A stretch of DNA of 64,000 nt from Uranotaenia lowii (GCF_029784155.1 NC_073693.1:361288863-361352862), one strand, 5' to 3'. Counted from the first letter of the stretch, positions 1 to 12,812 are shown. The notes: generated by a model from the letters alone, not told the origin. Translations and numbers: made by a program.

Positions 1-2263
1 AAAACCTTCAGTTTCGATTCAGATCCGACCAACGTAATCCCTGCAAAAGCTGTAACAATTTCAACAAGCCGATTTGTGTCAATCATTCTGTAGATCTGCT
101 CGAACAAACATCCAAACAAGAGGAGATTTTTCCAAGCAATTTCTAAATAAAACAACGTTTACGACTACGAGCCTCCAGGCAATCGAAGGCAATTTCAACA
201 CCAGAAACAGTCGCCACGCCACCAACAACCACATCACACATCGTGGGCCTTCCCAAAAACAGTTTCCTCTGGCTCTGGTTGGGCGCAAAAGAATATAAAT
301 ATAGTAGGAACATTCCTCCGAAAACGATTACCGGCCTGTCCTGGTCTGTTTCGTTCCAAAAGCTGGCCCAGCTCGACTCGGCTCGCAATCGACCCCGGGG
401 GGAAAAATTAAACTGCCGAGGCCATTTTCGTTTGTGTGCTCGGATCCCCGCCAAAATTTTCACCGCCCCACTCAGCCGCCCTATAATGACGGAAAATGGC
501 CTCGTTTTCGAGATTTTTTTTTCATATTTCCTTACCGGCATTCGGCATGCGGAGGAAAAATATTTATTAAACTCTGGAAACAGTGAAAAAGAAGGAAACT
601 GAAAGAGACGCCTGAAAGCAGGCAAACACGTCTCGTTTCTTGGGAAATGTTTTTCTCTACATCAGAGGAGCTGGAAAGTTCAAAAGTAACTAATGATCGT
701 CGTCTTTCGGTGAGTGAGAAAAGGGTTATTTACAGTTGCTGTTTAGGTTTTCCTGCTTTTGGTTTTTTTTATATTTCGTCTGTGAGTACAAAACTGTGCC
801 CTCGAGAAAAAAGGTGCTCGTGTTTTGGAAATAAATTTTGCATTTCCCTGTCATTTTGCTTCAGTTTGACAGCCAAAAGTGTCGGATTTTTCACTGTTGC
901 AGATGGAGTTTTATGATGTCGTATTGATTTTCCAATTCATTCAAATCACATTAAAAGTTCACTCGACGGAGGGCTCGTGTTAGCTAACTAGCGCAGGAGG
1001 GCTGAGCGAAGAATAAGTCATGCCAAAAGCTACAGGCCAGGATTCGTGCGGCACGCAAGCCAGCAGCTAGTTAGGTTCCACTACCCAAAAATACCTCCGC
1101 AAATGGTGATTTCTCACACTCTCGGAGCGCAAACAAACCGAAATTTCACCTTCAAAAAATTGTGTAAGAACCGTGCGCTTGTCATTTGGAAGAATTACTC
1201 CTTCAAATGACATCAACGATTTGAGCCTTTTTGAAATGACCTCCAAGAAGGAATGCTGGAATCGAACAAACTCGCTTTATGTCTTTATAAATATTGTAAA
1301 AGCTTTGTGGGAAAAATGGGAGCAGCTGACTTCAAATTGTTGTGATTGACAATAATAACGAAAATTTTTGTTTTTCAAAACACGAGCTGTTATTTTTCTC
1401 AGCTTAAGGGATCAATCATCCGCACAGGATGAAAATACCAGATAAAAAGAGGAAAAAAATACCTTAGACAGGTTCGATTGATTCATGAAAGTAACAGCAT
1501 AGTTTTTGAAAAAAATAAATTAAAATGATAATTTTTATTATTTTTTGATGCAAAGTTTTTTTTCCGAAAATCAAGCTTATAAGAAATGCAAATTATGCAT
1601 TTCTTGATGTTTTTTTACATCCTTAAGAAAATATACGTGTAGTGACCGGACGTTTCTTTTTTCTTCACTATCACTACATATTTGAAATCCGCGTCTGTCC
1701 TCTCGAAATTATTTCACTTAACTGCCTTTTTTCTTCAAGCGTACCCAGCTCGAATCCACAATCACTTAATTCGTAGAACGATCGGTCACACTCACACACA
1801 TTCAAACATGATTTATTTCAACTCCTATTTGCTATTCCAGAGTTCATTTGTACGTACTCACACATTTGCATTCGCCGAAACCTAACGGCGTAACGGCCAT
1901 CCCGTTTCACATCATTCATTAGCACGCACGTTCATCGAATTTCGGTCATCTTTAACATTTCTTTTACTCAATAATCCTTTATACTCTTTCTCATTCCCTA
2001 CAATACGTTCAATCCTAATTTTCATAGTTTTATAATACAGAAGCAAACTTCTTTATGTAAGCAGGAAAAAGTTTGTTCAACAATGGAAAACAGAATTTAA
2101 AAGTAGTACTTTTGAGTTAACATTTCAGATTTTTCTTCAAAAATGATTAACGTAGTGAGTTTAGCGCAAATTTAACGCTTTCTTCAAATTTTTACATTTT
2201 AATAATCACCATACTTTCAAAAGGTGATAATCCTGGATGAATTCAAATAACATCAATTTAAGC
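1..2263. other. Non-coding DNA, no gene recognised
   Basis: I read both strands and found only short open frames with no recognisable domain and no convincing splice structure. The segment around 960-1090 is less AT-rich than its surroundings, but I could not assign it to any family. It could be intergenic or intronic DNA; nothing in the sequence decides which. Confidence 0.5.
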
Positions 2264-2330
2264 ATTCGTCATGGTACAGCGGGTTCGTGTTCAGTTCTCT
2301 CTACGGAGGTCCAGGTTTGAATCTTCAAGC
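2264..2330 (+). other. tRNA-like (Pol III) remnant
   Basis: A box A-like string (TGGTACAGCGG, from 2272) is followed about 40 bases later by a box B-like string (GGTTTGAATC, 2314-2323). Both deviate from consensus and no complete cloverleaf can be drawn. It could be a decayed tRNA pseudogene, the head of a tRNA-derived SINE, or chance. Confidence 0.25.
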
Positions 2331-2777
2331 ACGTCAATTTTTCAAGTAAGTATGAAATTCATTTAGTATGAAATTATTTAGACTACTACAGATTTTAGAG
2401 TTGATAGATTTCGAAGTATGTAAAGAAAGTGAACGCTATGTTTTTTTTCTGATTCATTGAAAGTTTCATGCAAAGGTTGAATAGCCTCCTACTCAGCTTT
2501 GATTATAGATCTTGAAAGTGTGGATTAGAGCTTAAATTTTGAGCTGAAGCTCTCGAGCAGGGCTGAGTAATCTTTCAAGAGACTGTTTCATTGAACTTTT
2601 TCATTGTATTTATGAAAATTAAAATATCACGGTTATCTTACTGCACGAACACTATAATTATTTGTCATATTTATTCTTCCTAATGAGCCTATAGTAAACA
2701 AAGAGACGAAATGTCACGATTGGAATTTTGCCTTTTCTGTCAGTGTCATTCCAATCGAGCAGAAATAAGCAGTCTTA

Positions 2778-2942
2778 AGCCTAGTCCACACTAGGAAACG
2801 GTTCGTCTCGAGACGGTCTCAGCGTCTCCCATTTTCTTCGGGAGACACTGAGACTGTCTCAGGTTTCCAACAACAACAACAGACAACAAAGTTCGTCTCA
2901 TAACAAAAATCGCAGTTCATGTTGCCTAGTGTGGACTAGGCT
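2778..2942. mobile_element. Foldback MITE with 18-bp TIRs and TTA target duplication
   Basis: The ends are perfect inverted repeats (left AGCCTAGTCCACACTAGG, right its complement) flanked by TTA at 2775-2777 and 2943-2945. Between them a second inverted pair (left GAGACGGTCTCAGCG, right complement near 2855-2870) makes most of the 165 bp self-complementary. There is no coding capacity. A 3-bp TTA duplication is typical of PIF/Harbinger-type MITEs; the superfamily call is inferred from that alone. Confidence 0.8.
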
Positions 2943-3102
2943 TTAAAGGCAGCCCTACAGCAGGGTTGCAAGCTTATTATTTTGAAAGGGATCAGATGGC
3001 GCCTCTTTGTTTACAGTCTCTTTAATTCTTCCTTTCAAATTGGATAGGGTAGGTGAGAAAAATAACGCCTTTTACATATATTTTTCGTATTAAGATCCAT
3101 TA

Positions 3103-5358
3103 GGGGAAAGTCCGGTAAAACAGACACTTTCAATAATTCGAGAATTACAATGTTTGTCACTAATCTAATGATGGGAATATGTTCGCCTAAGTGTATCAAC
3201 ACTTTCGAGACCCTTTGTTTATTTATAGTAAGCAAGATCCCATAATAGTAAACAAAACAAACAAAAACTTTGAGGATCCATTATTTGATGTAATTTTCTC
3301 TCCTCTTAAAATAGTTCATAACTCTCAAAATTTTCGATAATGTCAACCGTTTTCAAAGGTAGAGTGTTTATTAGGCTTCTTTTTAACCATCTGGAGGAAA
3401 ATCAGCGAATTTCGGTCAAAGGGCTCGAACAACAAACCTTTTGAAAAAAAAAGTTGCTAAGCCGGGTAAGACGGACACCTCAAGGTCGGGTAAAACGGAC
3501 ACATAAGTTTCTCCAGGTATTTTAAATTTCTAATCGGTTTGATCCTCCAAATGCCTTCCAAAGACCTTGGCAAGAGCAATTGTCGGTCGAAAAGGTCTCA
3601 CCATCTCAAACAGGCCATGAAAACTGCAAAAACAGGACCTCTGGTGGAGAAAGTGCCTATAAAATACGAAATTCCGAAACCACACTGTTTCGCTTCTGGA
3701 CTCGGACCAGTTGGTTCCATTTTGGCTTAAAAATGTTTTTAAATGCTCAACTCATAGAAATATCTTCTTTTACAGCAATTTTTGCGACAAAATGTAAATC
3801 TCCTGAGCAGTGTCCGTTTGACCCGATCATTTTTAAAAAGTGTAATTTGCAAGCTTCTTTTAGATAGCTATAAAAACAGTCTTGTTGAAGAAAATTTACT
3901 AATTCTAATGGTTGATGCGGTAGCAACCTAAACTGCCCATCTGCACGAAAACTGCGATGAAAATAGCAAAATCTGGTTTTCTAAAGCTTAGTTCTTTTAG
4001 AAATGGGACAGTTACGAATGCGTGTATCTCAAAAACCTTTCGTTTGATCTAAATACTTTCTATGAAGGAAATGAAGGTAATCTTATGATAATTCATGAAA
4101 AAATTTGAAAAAAAATTATTTATCGTTTTTTGTAAGAATAAACTCTACTTTATTCTTGGTACCTCCCTTCGACCAGCGCACACTTTTTTCAGTCATGATA
4201 ATGATCAGTTTTTCAAACTAATACTTCGTCTAATCTGTATTTTAGGTGGCTACATCCTCCTCCTTCAATTTTTGATATTTTTTGGACCAATACTTCTCTT
4301 TTAAAAGAAACTGAGGCCACTTTAGTGGATACAGCATTTTCGAAATTAACAAATTTGATTATTTTTGAGCCACTTTTTGAGCGTTTTTAATGGAATTTCT
4401 GCTGGCAAAATCTGGCAATAACGAAGTAAAACCATGAGGAGATTGAAGATAAAGTATAATCGGTTAGTATAGATCGTAGGTTGTGAAGGGTACATAAAAT
4501 ATTACTCTTTTTAGGCTTTTGAAAAGAGTAAAAATCATAGTTTTCGATTTGATCATTGTTGTTTTTTCCAACAGGAGCAAAATATTGGCAAATCATTATA
4601 TTTTATACTAAATAATCAGCAAATACATACTTAAATATACTCGGGACCTTGCCACGAGCAGACGTGGTATTGGATTCAAACGCTGAAATTTGTTTAAAAT
4701 AGGGTATTTCATAAGTTTTGTCGTCCATCATAAATCATCTGTCCCATAGCCTCGAGACCAGATATACAGCTTACGAGCTGTGGAACTAGCAAAAAAATTT
4801 TATTTGAGGTTAGGTTTGAATGACTCATTAAGAGGCAACACTTTCAGCTTATCGGAGAAATTTTTTTAGGAAATTTCAGCGATCTACCCTTAGTTTTTCG
4901 CTTATTGAAAATTAAAAATGCTGGTATGAGACTTGACTTCCCTGATGACCCTTAGCCGAAGTTGCCGATCATATGCTTCACTCCAATGGTTGATTTGAAC
5001 TTTGTGGACATTTTTCACAGTATTTCCATACTTTTCCACCATTCACACACAGTAGTTCTTTGAATAATCAACGATTTTGTCGGCTATCAATTTGATAATG
5101 ATGGATTTTGAATGAAACTGTGCAAAATTATTTTATCCTTTTTCTCTTGCATCGTAAATATTTCAAAAACGCGTGAATTTTAAATTTTGAAAAAAATAGG
5201 TCGGATAGTACTTTTTACAGGCAACAAAATGCTGTCAAAATTTTGAATGTCCGATTACTAGTAAACGAGCTATTAGCAAAAGAAAGTGTCCCATTTCTAA
5301 AAGAACTAAGCTTTATTGCGATTCTACCTTAGGGTGTCCGTCTTACCCGACTTTCCCC
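3103..5358 (+). mobile_element. pogo-like TIR element, non-autonomous (2.26 kb)
   Basis: The left end (GGGGAAAGTCCGGTAAAAC) and the complement of the right end (GGGGAAAGTCGGGTAAGAC) form inverted repeats of about 27 bp, each flanked by TA (3101-3102, 5359-5360). The motif GGTAARACGGACAC recurs just inside the left end (around 3470-3505), as expected for repeated transposase-binding sites. A decayed reading frame at 3599-3688 resembles the N-terminal helix-turn-helix of pogo/CENP-B-type transposases. A second inverted pair of about 27 bp (3984-4012 and 5288-5315) lies inside. The rest has no coding capacity, so the copy is non-autonomous. Confidence 0.75.
3599..3688 (+). pseudogene. pogo-type transposase N-terminal HTH remnant
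   Basis: About 30 codons read with a pattern seen at the start of pogo/Tigger transposases: a LKQAMKTAKTG-like helix, a gap, then KYEIPKPH, resembling the KYGIPxST turn of the psq/CENP-B HTH. The frame breaks soon after, and similarity continues weakly in the adjacent frame. It lies 500 bp inside a TIR element with TA target duplication, which agrees with a pogo origin. It cannot make a working protein. The match is short and made by eye. Confidence 0.45.
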
Positions 5359-5919
5359 TACATTAATATGTATTTTCTCAGGGAATCTTAGGAGCCCAGG
5401 AGCAAAGGGTCGATGTGGCCTAATCATTTACCATAGCGAAATTCATACCACAATACCTGTTATCCAACATTCAGCGTGAGATTTGTACAGTCGGTCTCCA
5501 CTCCACAAAACAAATCATCACATGAGCTGCCCTTCCTTTCTCGACTACACGGGCTTGGCCGTGTATCCGACCCCACGGTTTGAAGCTACAAAGATAAGGC
5601 AACATCCTCTGCTTGGCGCAAGTCGTGGGTACGCCGCGTTCGTGCGTAGGATGCTCCAACTTCGGAGAGTATATATAGTGCGGCTCCCAACGATCGAAGC
5701 TGCGGGGATAAGACTTTACCTTCTTCGCAGTGGAAATCGTTGGGAAAGAGTTATTCCACGATCGGGGAATACGCCTGGTGAGCTATTCGAGTCGATGTGG
5801 GATGACGTCTTCGTCGGGAAGTTGTGTTAAGTCCCACGCGTGTCCTGTGACAGGCGCCAGTGTGGGATAAGCTGCTCTCGATCGGCATTCGACGGACAAA
5901 AAGATGACAAACCTCAAAT

Positions 5920-6350
5920 CTTGAGGATAAGTGGTCGGGCTTCGAGTCTTTAGATGGGAGGTCAGGTCTCGAGTCTTCAGGGGGAGAGGTTTGTGTGGTC
6001 AACCCCGAGTCTCTACGATAAGAGGTCCGATCTCGAGTCGCAAGAGGAGAGACCAGGCCTTTAACCTACTAGAGGAGGGTTATGAGTGTTAATCTCGAGT
6101 CATTAGGAGGAGAGGTCAGATCTTGAGTCGGTAGAGGAAAGATGAATCGTGCGGAGGAGAGGTATGTGTACGTCAAGCTTGAGTCGATGCGAGGAGGGGT
6201 CGGATCTCGTGTCGTAAGAGTAGAGATCAGGTCTCGAGTCGAGGAAAGGAGAGGTTTATGTGGGAATCTCAGATCATTGTGCGGAGATGTCGGTTCTCAA
6301 GTCGTTAGAGGAGAGTTTAGATTTAGAGCCGTAATGATGAGAGTTTCGTA
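5920..6350 (+). repeat. Degenerate tandem repeat, alternating ~27- and ~36-bp units
   Basis: Repeats of the form GAGGTCnGGTCTCGAGTC...AGAGGA alternate with a longer form GAGGTTTGTGTGG...CTCGAGTC...AGGA, giving a two-part unit of roughly 63 bp repeated about six times with much divergence. It has no coding sense. It lies inside the GC-richer island, immediately upstream of a dispersed element. Confidence 0.65.
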
Positions 6351-6362
6351 GCATTTAAAATT

Positions 6363-6735
6363 AATGTTTTAAGCGTACTGCGCTAACGCGGAAAAGTGTG
6401 TTTCGCTGCCAAAGCTCGTTACAAGACTGACCAACGTTTTTTTCTCTCCTTCACACCAAGTATTCGCTATAGGAGTGTTTGTGTAATAATTCTTTAAATT
6501 GCTATCTGACAAATCGCAAAATATATTCTAAGCTTAAAAGAAAAGTACGATTTACTCCAGTGCACATACTTGTATAACAGTTTTGTTTCGCCTCGCCTGC
6601 TAGCGGTCCTCTCGCCATCCAAGTATGTCACGATCTTAACAGATTTTGTTTTTTTGGACGACAATCGATTCAATTCAACGCAAGGTAATTCATTCAATTT
6701 AATTGCTTCGTTGATTTTCTTTTATTTCAGGTTCT
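6363..6735 (+). repeat. Dispersed element X, copy 1 (intron-like 3' end)
   Basis: It shares with 39731-40125 the start ATTTAAAATnAA, the string AGACTGACCAnCGTTTTTT, and a 3' end of the form CAAGGTAAT...TTTCAGGTTCTnnCTAC. The last part looks like a tiny intron: GTAATT at 6685 to TTTCAG ending 6730. The boundaries of this copy are approximate. No coding capacity and no TIRs were found. The second copy clearly interrupts a retrotransposon, so the family is or was mobile. Confidence 0.5.
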
Positions 6736-7760
6736 CTCTACTACAGAAAGGTATTGCACAGAGAGGTCTCGTCTACGAGTATCACCTTGAAGCGCACTAC
6801 CGTGAATAGACCTCCCACAATTGAAGGATAATATGGCAAACAGGTCGAGGTGGGAACTAGGTCTATGGCCCTAGATGAAGTTTAGGGTGTAGGAGGGATA
6901 CATGGAGCATATCACGAGTCTTCCCATTGTGACCTCTGTGGCGGAGGCTGCGGAGAAAAGACATGACCTTCTCCGCAGTCGAACTCGTAGGGGGAAGAGT
7001 ATTCAAGCCGCATAATACTCTCGGATAGAGAGGTTTCACGTTGAAAATGACCGTCGGGATTCATTTGAGCCGTAAGCGTAAAAGGCCCGTACGTGTGCTG
7101 TGATAGGCGCGAGTCTAGTATAAGCTGCTCTTGATCGTCACTCGGCGGGCAAAACCCTTGGGTTGCTAACCCAAAAATTGCCGGCCAAAGGAAGGAGGAA
7201 GACCGGACCGGTCGGAGCAGAAGTATTAGGGCTTTCGAGTAGAGTGCGTCCGATCCTAGCAGTAAAGCATACAAAGATAAGATTTTACCTTCTGCGTATG
7301 CAGAGCGTCTAGGTACGGTGCGAACACTAAGTAGGATACCTCCAAGGCCGCGGAGTATCCGAGTAGAACGCGCTCCTTACGACGATAGCTGCGAGGTTAA
7401 GACCTACCTTGTCCACAGTCGAACTTGTAGGGAGAAGAATATTCACGCCGCGGAATACTCTCGGATAGAGTGACTTCACGTTGTCGGCGGGTGAGTCGTA
7501 CGAGTCGGTGTAGGATGTCCTTAGTCTTGAATCGTAACAAGAAGCAGAGGGTATATTTGCTGGAGTTTTGACTTGAAATCGAGTAAGCCGATAAGCACAG
7601 ATGCACGGACTTGTTCTCCCATCACGGGTACAGCATTCGTTGCAGGTCCGGATGGGAATTATGCCCAGAGACCACAGGTGGGCAGGGGTTCATAGTATCT
7701 AGAGTCGAGTAATTGCACCCATGGACTCAGAGTAGCATACTGGGGAGAGGCGGTGACTCG

Positions 7761-10004
7761 CCGTGCCTTGGAATGCGATCCGTATACAGGATATAACCTA
7801 TGTAATCATATACATAAACAGAAAAAAACACGGACTTGGCCGGCGTCGTTATTGGTTCATATTAAAGTTTCAGCTTCTCTAAACTGTACGATGAGATTGT
7901 TTTGCATACATTCAGCACCTTCTATTTGGTTCATTCCGGAATGTTGATTATCTCGAACTAACCACGGAGCAAAGTTTGAGCCAATTTTCATCACAGAATC
8001 TGTGTCACAGAACACAGAATTTTAGAAATATTCGCAGCTTTCACAGAATTTTAATATTTTTTACGTCTTTTTTTTTCAAAATTCAATTTTTTATGTCAAT
8101 ATAAATTTTGGATACTTAACTTTGAATTGGAAATATATGGTTAAATTGGTAATGTTGATTTATTTTTGCAAACCGAAAGGTGTTTATCAATTCGACGTTT
8201 TTAAAGATCCTTGTTTTAAATTAAAATTCAATAACACTAATATCATCCCAATGATAAAAAATGATCAACTTGTTCAATGAAGAATTATTGCCAATTAAAC
8301 GATTCTTTTAATATGCATGTTGATGATGCATGATGCATGTTTGCATATATAATATTCAATATACCTATTGTTATATCTCATCCTTCAAAATTCTGTTCCG
8401 CTGTAAACTAATTTTAGAATGCTCCTGTTCTGACCAACAAGCGAGCGATATTTCTGAATAAAAAAAACTACTCCACCATAAAGCACAAAAACATTGCTCA
8501 ACATTTTGTTCCAAAAAGTGCAAATACCACACTTCATATCGTGTTAGAGATTCCGGCTGGCAAAAAAAAAGAGAAACACAAAATAACGGCCCATCAAAAA
8601 CCGTCCCGGCGGCCTTCGTTCGTTCGGCTTCCTCGATTACCCTCGGCTACCGGCCGGCATACATATTCCCATGACCTTCCCCAAGGCTCCCTCCATCCAC
8701 TTTCAACCAACCAACCAACCAACCGGAAGTGCTTCTACGACTTTCCGGAACATCGTTTCGGCTTTTGCTGCCGACTGGAAGGGACATCGTCGTCATCATC
8801 AGCGATACTGCGATACTGCGGGTACGTTCTATTGCGCAAGTCCAGGTTCGGGGTTGGTTTTTGTGATCCTTCTGCTTCTTCTTCTATGGTTGCGATTTCT
8901 TGCTGGGCCCCCCAATTCGAGGGTATTCGATTTCATCCAGCAGAGTGGTGTATGGTTTTAGTGTGTACTTATTTTTGGGGTTTTTTTTTCTTGCTCTCTT
9001 CCATCCAGGCAGGATAATAACTTTTTTTCTGCTTCGCTTGACCGAAACCACTTCCAGCTGATAACCTCTTGTAAAGTGGTGGGGAGTCGCAAAAAAAAAA
9101 CTAAACTTGAAGTTTCAACACATTTTCTTACCATTATTGCTGGCCAACTGTCGCCAACCGACATCAACTTGAACGAGCCACCGAAATTAGAGACTTTTGT
9201 GCGATGCTGATGGAAAATGTTTTGTCCTGGGCGACCAAGTGCAAGAAGCAAAAAATTGAGAAACAACTTGAAACACACTTAGCAAAAGTTAGAACGGACT
9301 CTCAGGAGTCATGTTTAGCTGTGAAACCTCCAACGTTTCTGTAATATCAAAACAATAGATCCATCTCATCAGAGCGATAAATGGTGAAATTATGAGAAAA
9401 AAAAGGCGTAGTAAAATTTGATGTTAACACGCTAAGTCGAGTACTAAAAAGTTTAATAAAAAAAATCGTAAAACTTTTTTTTCAGGTTATTACATGTCGC
9501 TTATGAGGTATAGAACCGGAATTTTCATGTTCAAAATTTATGTTTCACAAAATTTTCGAACAGGCAGATTAAGTTTTTGTCTTATAAGGAGAATTAAGGA
9601 TTTTGTAAAAAATTTGATCAAATGAATTTGGATCAGTCGTTTCCAAAATAAAACACATTTAATTTCATGCTTCCAATGTCTTTGATGCATTATTTCTTTT
9701 TTTTAAAAGAGGATAAGTGTCTTGTGAATATGCCTACTATCAGGGGTTTCAAGGTTTTTAAAGAGCTGCTAATGGCTAAGTCAGAGCATTTTATACTCTT
9801 ACAATTTTTATCCAAATTTCATATATCTCATATCTTATGACTTTATAAATTTTAGTCAGCATGGCTTTCTGAATTAGGCTCAAAAGAAATGGAAATTTGA
9901 AAAAATAAACAGAACAAAACAAATTTTTTTAACAAAGCTGATCAATGGAAGAATTGATAAAATGTAAAACAAGCTTCCCATTTTTATCGATAAACGATTT
10001 TGTT
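7761..10004. other. Non-coding DNA; short CAAC microsatellite
   Basis: No gene recognised. A CAAC microsatellite is at 8704-8724, and the string ACAGAAT recurs in both orientations at 8002-8052. A 158-codon open frame at 8541-9017 has no start context, domain or biased composition that would support it. Confidence 0.5.
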
Positions 10005-10006
10005 TA

Positions 10007-10946
10007 CCGTAAAACGGGGTAACATTGATCACCGGGGTATATTTGATCAGCAAGAAACTTTTCCAAATTATCATCAATAACTCAGTCTATAGTTTGAATT
10101 CATCAAAACTGTTTTCTTCGTTTGAAAGCCTATTAATTGAGTATCAAATAGGCAAAATTTGGTTTGTATTTGAATTTTTTTGTATTAGTAAAAAATCTAA
10201 TTTCAAAATCTTAAAATATCTATTTTTTCAAGGCTCGCAAACAAACAGCTCTCCTGATGTTTCCAAAAAGCTTTTAGAAGCAAACGGGTTGTTTAATATG
10301 AAAGAACAACTTTTTTTCTTTGTATATGAACAGTTATAGTGCAATTTTTATAATCATTTAATGATAAATTTTTGATATGTAAAAAATAAGGACATTTTCC
10401 AAGAGTAAGCTCGTATTGGACAAATGAATAGGAACCCTATCAAATCGTTAACTTTGAAGAAAAAAATGAAATAGAAACAGTGGGAGGGTCTAGGAGAATG
10501 TTTGAAGGTAAAATTTCATTTGTATTTCGAAGCTTAAACTATTTAGCAATTATAATTTATTTTTGCCCCTAAATGTAGGCAGCATCATAGTTCTTTTTTC
10601 GATATTAATATTTTTAAAATAAAACGTTAAAAATCAAGGTAAAATTGATAAAATAGCATTTTTAAATATTATGGAGGTGTTTTGTATCCTTTCTGATCAA
10701 GAAAACGCGTTAAAACCGTCAGAATAAAGACTGATCAATGTCACCCCAAAGCATAAAATTCTGAACAGAAACGAAAACGATTATTAAATCAAATTTAAAG
10801 AGGTTCAATAAATTTCTGCATCCATGTTTTACGTTCATAGGAGTCCAGTACTGGTTTAAAAAATATAAAACATGTCACATTTCCCTTAACAGAAAAAATA
10901 ATCGAAAAATATTGGAAAAAGTGATCAATATTACCCCGGATTACGG
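10007..10946. mobile_element. TIR element family B, copy 1 (940 bp)
   Basis: The left end (TACCGTAAAACGGGGTAAC including TA) and the complement of the right end (TACCGTAATCCGGGGTAAT) are inverted repeats of about 28 bp, both continuing into TTGATCAC. The TA at each outer end (10005-10006, 10947-10948) is a likely target duplication. TTGATCA plus a CCCC/GGGG block recurs inside (around 10025-10055 and 10730-10750). There is no transposase. Two further copies in the opposite orientation are at 24703-25512 and about 37915-38690. This complete copy ends 60 bp before the first 9-bp satellite. Confidence 0.8.
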
Positions 10947-11009
10947 TACCGATTTATTTTAATCCCGAATACAATTTCCCAAAAAAATAAGTTCAACCAA
11001 TCGGAATAG

Positions 11010-11590
11010 AAAATTGTACAAATTATATAATTTGTTAAAATTGTCAAAATTTGTAAAACTGTAAAAATTGTAGAAATTGTAAAAAATCTTAATATTGTCA
11101 AAATTGTAAAAACTGAAGAAATTGAATGAAATGTAAAAAATGTGAAAACTGTCAAAATTGTCCAAATTGTAAAAATTGTAAAAATTGTAAAAATTGAAAA
11201 AATTGAAAAAATTGTAAAAACTGTCAAAATTGTTATAATTGTAGAAATTGTAAAATTGTAGAAATAGATAAAATTGTGAAAATTGTAAAAATGGTCAAAA
11301 TGTAAAAATTGTAAAAATTGTCAAAAAAATTAAAATTGTAAAAATTGTAAAAATTGTAAAATTGTCAAAATTGTCAAAATTGTCAAAATTGTCAAAATTG
11401 TCAAAATTGTCAAAATTGTCAAAATTGTCAAAATTGTCAAAATTGTAAAAATTGTAAAAATTGTCAAAATTGTCAAAATTGTCAAAATTGTCAAAATTGT
11501 CAAAATTGTCAAAATTGTCAAAATTGTCAAAATTGTCAAAATTGTCAAAACTGTCAAAATTGTCAAAATTGTAAAAATTGTTACAATTTT
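11010..11590. repeat. 9-bp satellite, mixed TTGTNAAAA with TTGTCAAAA core
   Basis: A degenerate edge of TTGTAAAAA-like units gives way to about 24 near-perfect TTGTCAAAA/TTGTAAAAA units at roughly 11361-11570, then decays again at 11575-11765 into A-rich sequence. The 9-base period is a multiple of three, so every frame without a stop in the unit stays open; the resulting Ile-Leu-Thr-Phe type frames are artefacts. Confidence 0.95.
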
Positions 11591-11765
11591 AAAATTGTAA
11601 TAATTTAAAAATGGTTAAGATTAAAAACTTTACAAATTAAAAAAAAAATTTCAAAATTTGTAAAATTGTAAATATTGAAAAAATTCAAAAAAATAAAGAA
11701 TTGAAAAAATTTAAATATTTGGATTATTTGATAAAAATTAAAAAAAAAAACTGAAAAAATTAAAA

Positions 11766-12812
11766 AATAGTAAAAATTGTAAAAATTGTCAAAATTGTAA
11801 AAATTGTAAAAATTGTAAAAATTGTAAAAATTGTAAAAATTGTAAAAATTGAAAAATTGTCAAAATTGTAAAAATTGTAAAAATTGTAAAAATTGTAAAA
11901 ACTGTAGAAAATGTTAAAATTGTAAAAACTGTAAAAATTGCCAAATTTGTCAAAATTGTCAAAATTGTCAAATTTGTCAAAATTGTAAAAATTGTTAAAA
12001 TTGTAAAGGTTGTCAAAATTGTAAAAATTGTAAATATGTAAAATTGTAATAATTGTAAAAATTGTAAAAATTGTAAAAATTGTAAAAATTGTAAAAATTG
12101 TAAAAATTGTAAAAATTGTAAAAATTGTAAAAATTGTAAAAATTGTAAAAATTGTAAAAATTGTAAAAATTGTAAAAATTGTAAAAATTGTAAAAATTGT
12201 AAAAATTGTAAAAATTGTAAAAATTGTAAAAATTGTAAAAATTGTAAAAATTGAAAAAATTGTAAAAATTGTCAAAATTGTCAAAATTGTAAAAATTGTG
12301 AAAATTGTAAAAATTGTAAAAATTGTTAAAATTGTGAAAATTGTAAAAATTGTTAAAATTCAAAAAATTGTAAAAATTTAAAAAATTGTAAAAATTGTAA
12401 AAATTGTAAAAATTGTAAAAATTGTAAAAATTGTAAAAATTGTAAAAATTGTAAAAATTGTAAAAATTGTAAAAATTGTAAAAATTGTAAAAATTGTAAA
12501 AATTGTAAAACTTGTAAAAATTGTAAAAATTGTCAAAATTGTAAAAATTGTAAAAATTGTAAAAATTGTAAAAATTGTAAAAATTGTAAAAATTGAAAAA
12601 ATTGTAAAAATTGTCAAAATTGTAAAAATTGCAAAAATTGAACAAATTGTAAAAATTGTCAAAATTGTAAAAATTGTAAAAATTGTAAAAATTGTAAAAA
12701 TTGTAAAAATTGTAAAAATTGTAAAAATTGTAAAAATTGTCAAAATTGTCAAAATTGTCAAAATTGTTAAAATTTTAAAAATTGTCAAAATTGTCAAAAT
12801 TGTTGAAATTTT
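11766..12812. repeat. 9-bp satellite, mainly TTGTAAAAA
   Basis: About 115 units, mostly TTGTAAAAA with scattered TTGTCAAAA and single-base variants. The array ends in a few TTGTCAAAA units and then unique sequence. It is more diverged between units than the later arrays. No gene is present; open frames across it come from the period being divisible by three. Confidence 0.95.

Larger units (their letters stand above)
5460..7760. repeat. GC-richer island of diverged direct repeats, identity unknown
   Basis: Base composition rises abruptly compared with both flanks. A unit with the landmarks GCTGCGGGGATAAGAC..., CTTCGCAGTGGAAATCG... and CTGTGACAGGCGC...ATAAGCTGCTCT is present at about 5690-5895, again at about 6932-7155, and partially at about 7383-7500, all in the same orientation. 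Between the first two lie a degenerate tandem repeat and a dispersed element. I see no reverse transcriptase, integrase or gag-like frame. It could be a TRIM or LTR remnant, or an old tandemly duplicated non-coding locus. Confidence 0.5.

Noticed and set aside
143..625. 160-codon minus-strand frame
   Set aside because: No domain, no repeat support, and overlapping open frames on the other strand in a GC-moderate stretch.
2778..2942. piggyBac-type MITE with TTAA duplication
   Set aside because: The perfect TIR register leaves TTA, not TTAA, on both sides.
8541..9017. 158-codon frame
   Set aside because: It begins in poly-A sequence, contains the CAAC microsatellite and shows no domain.
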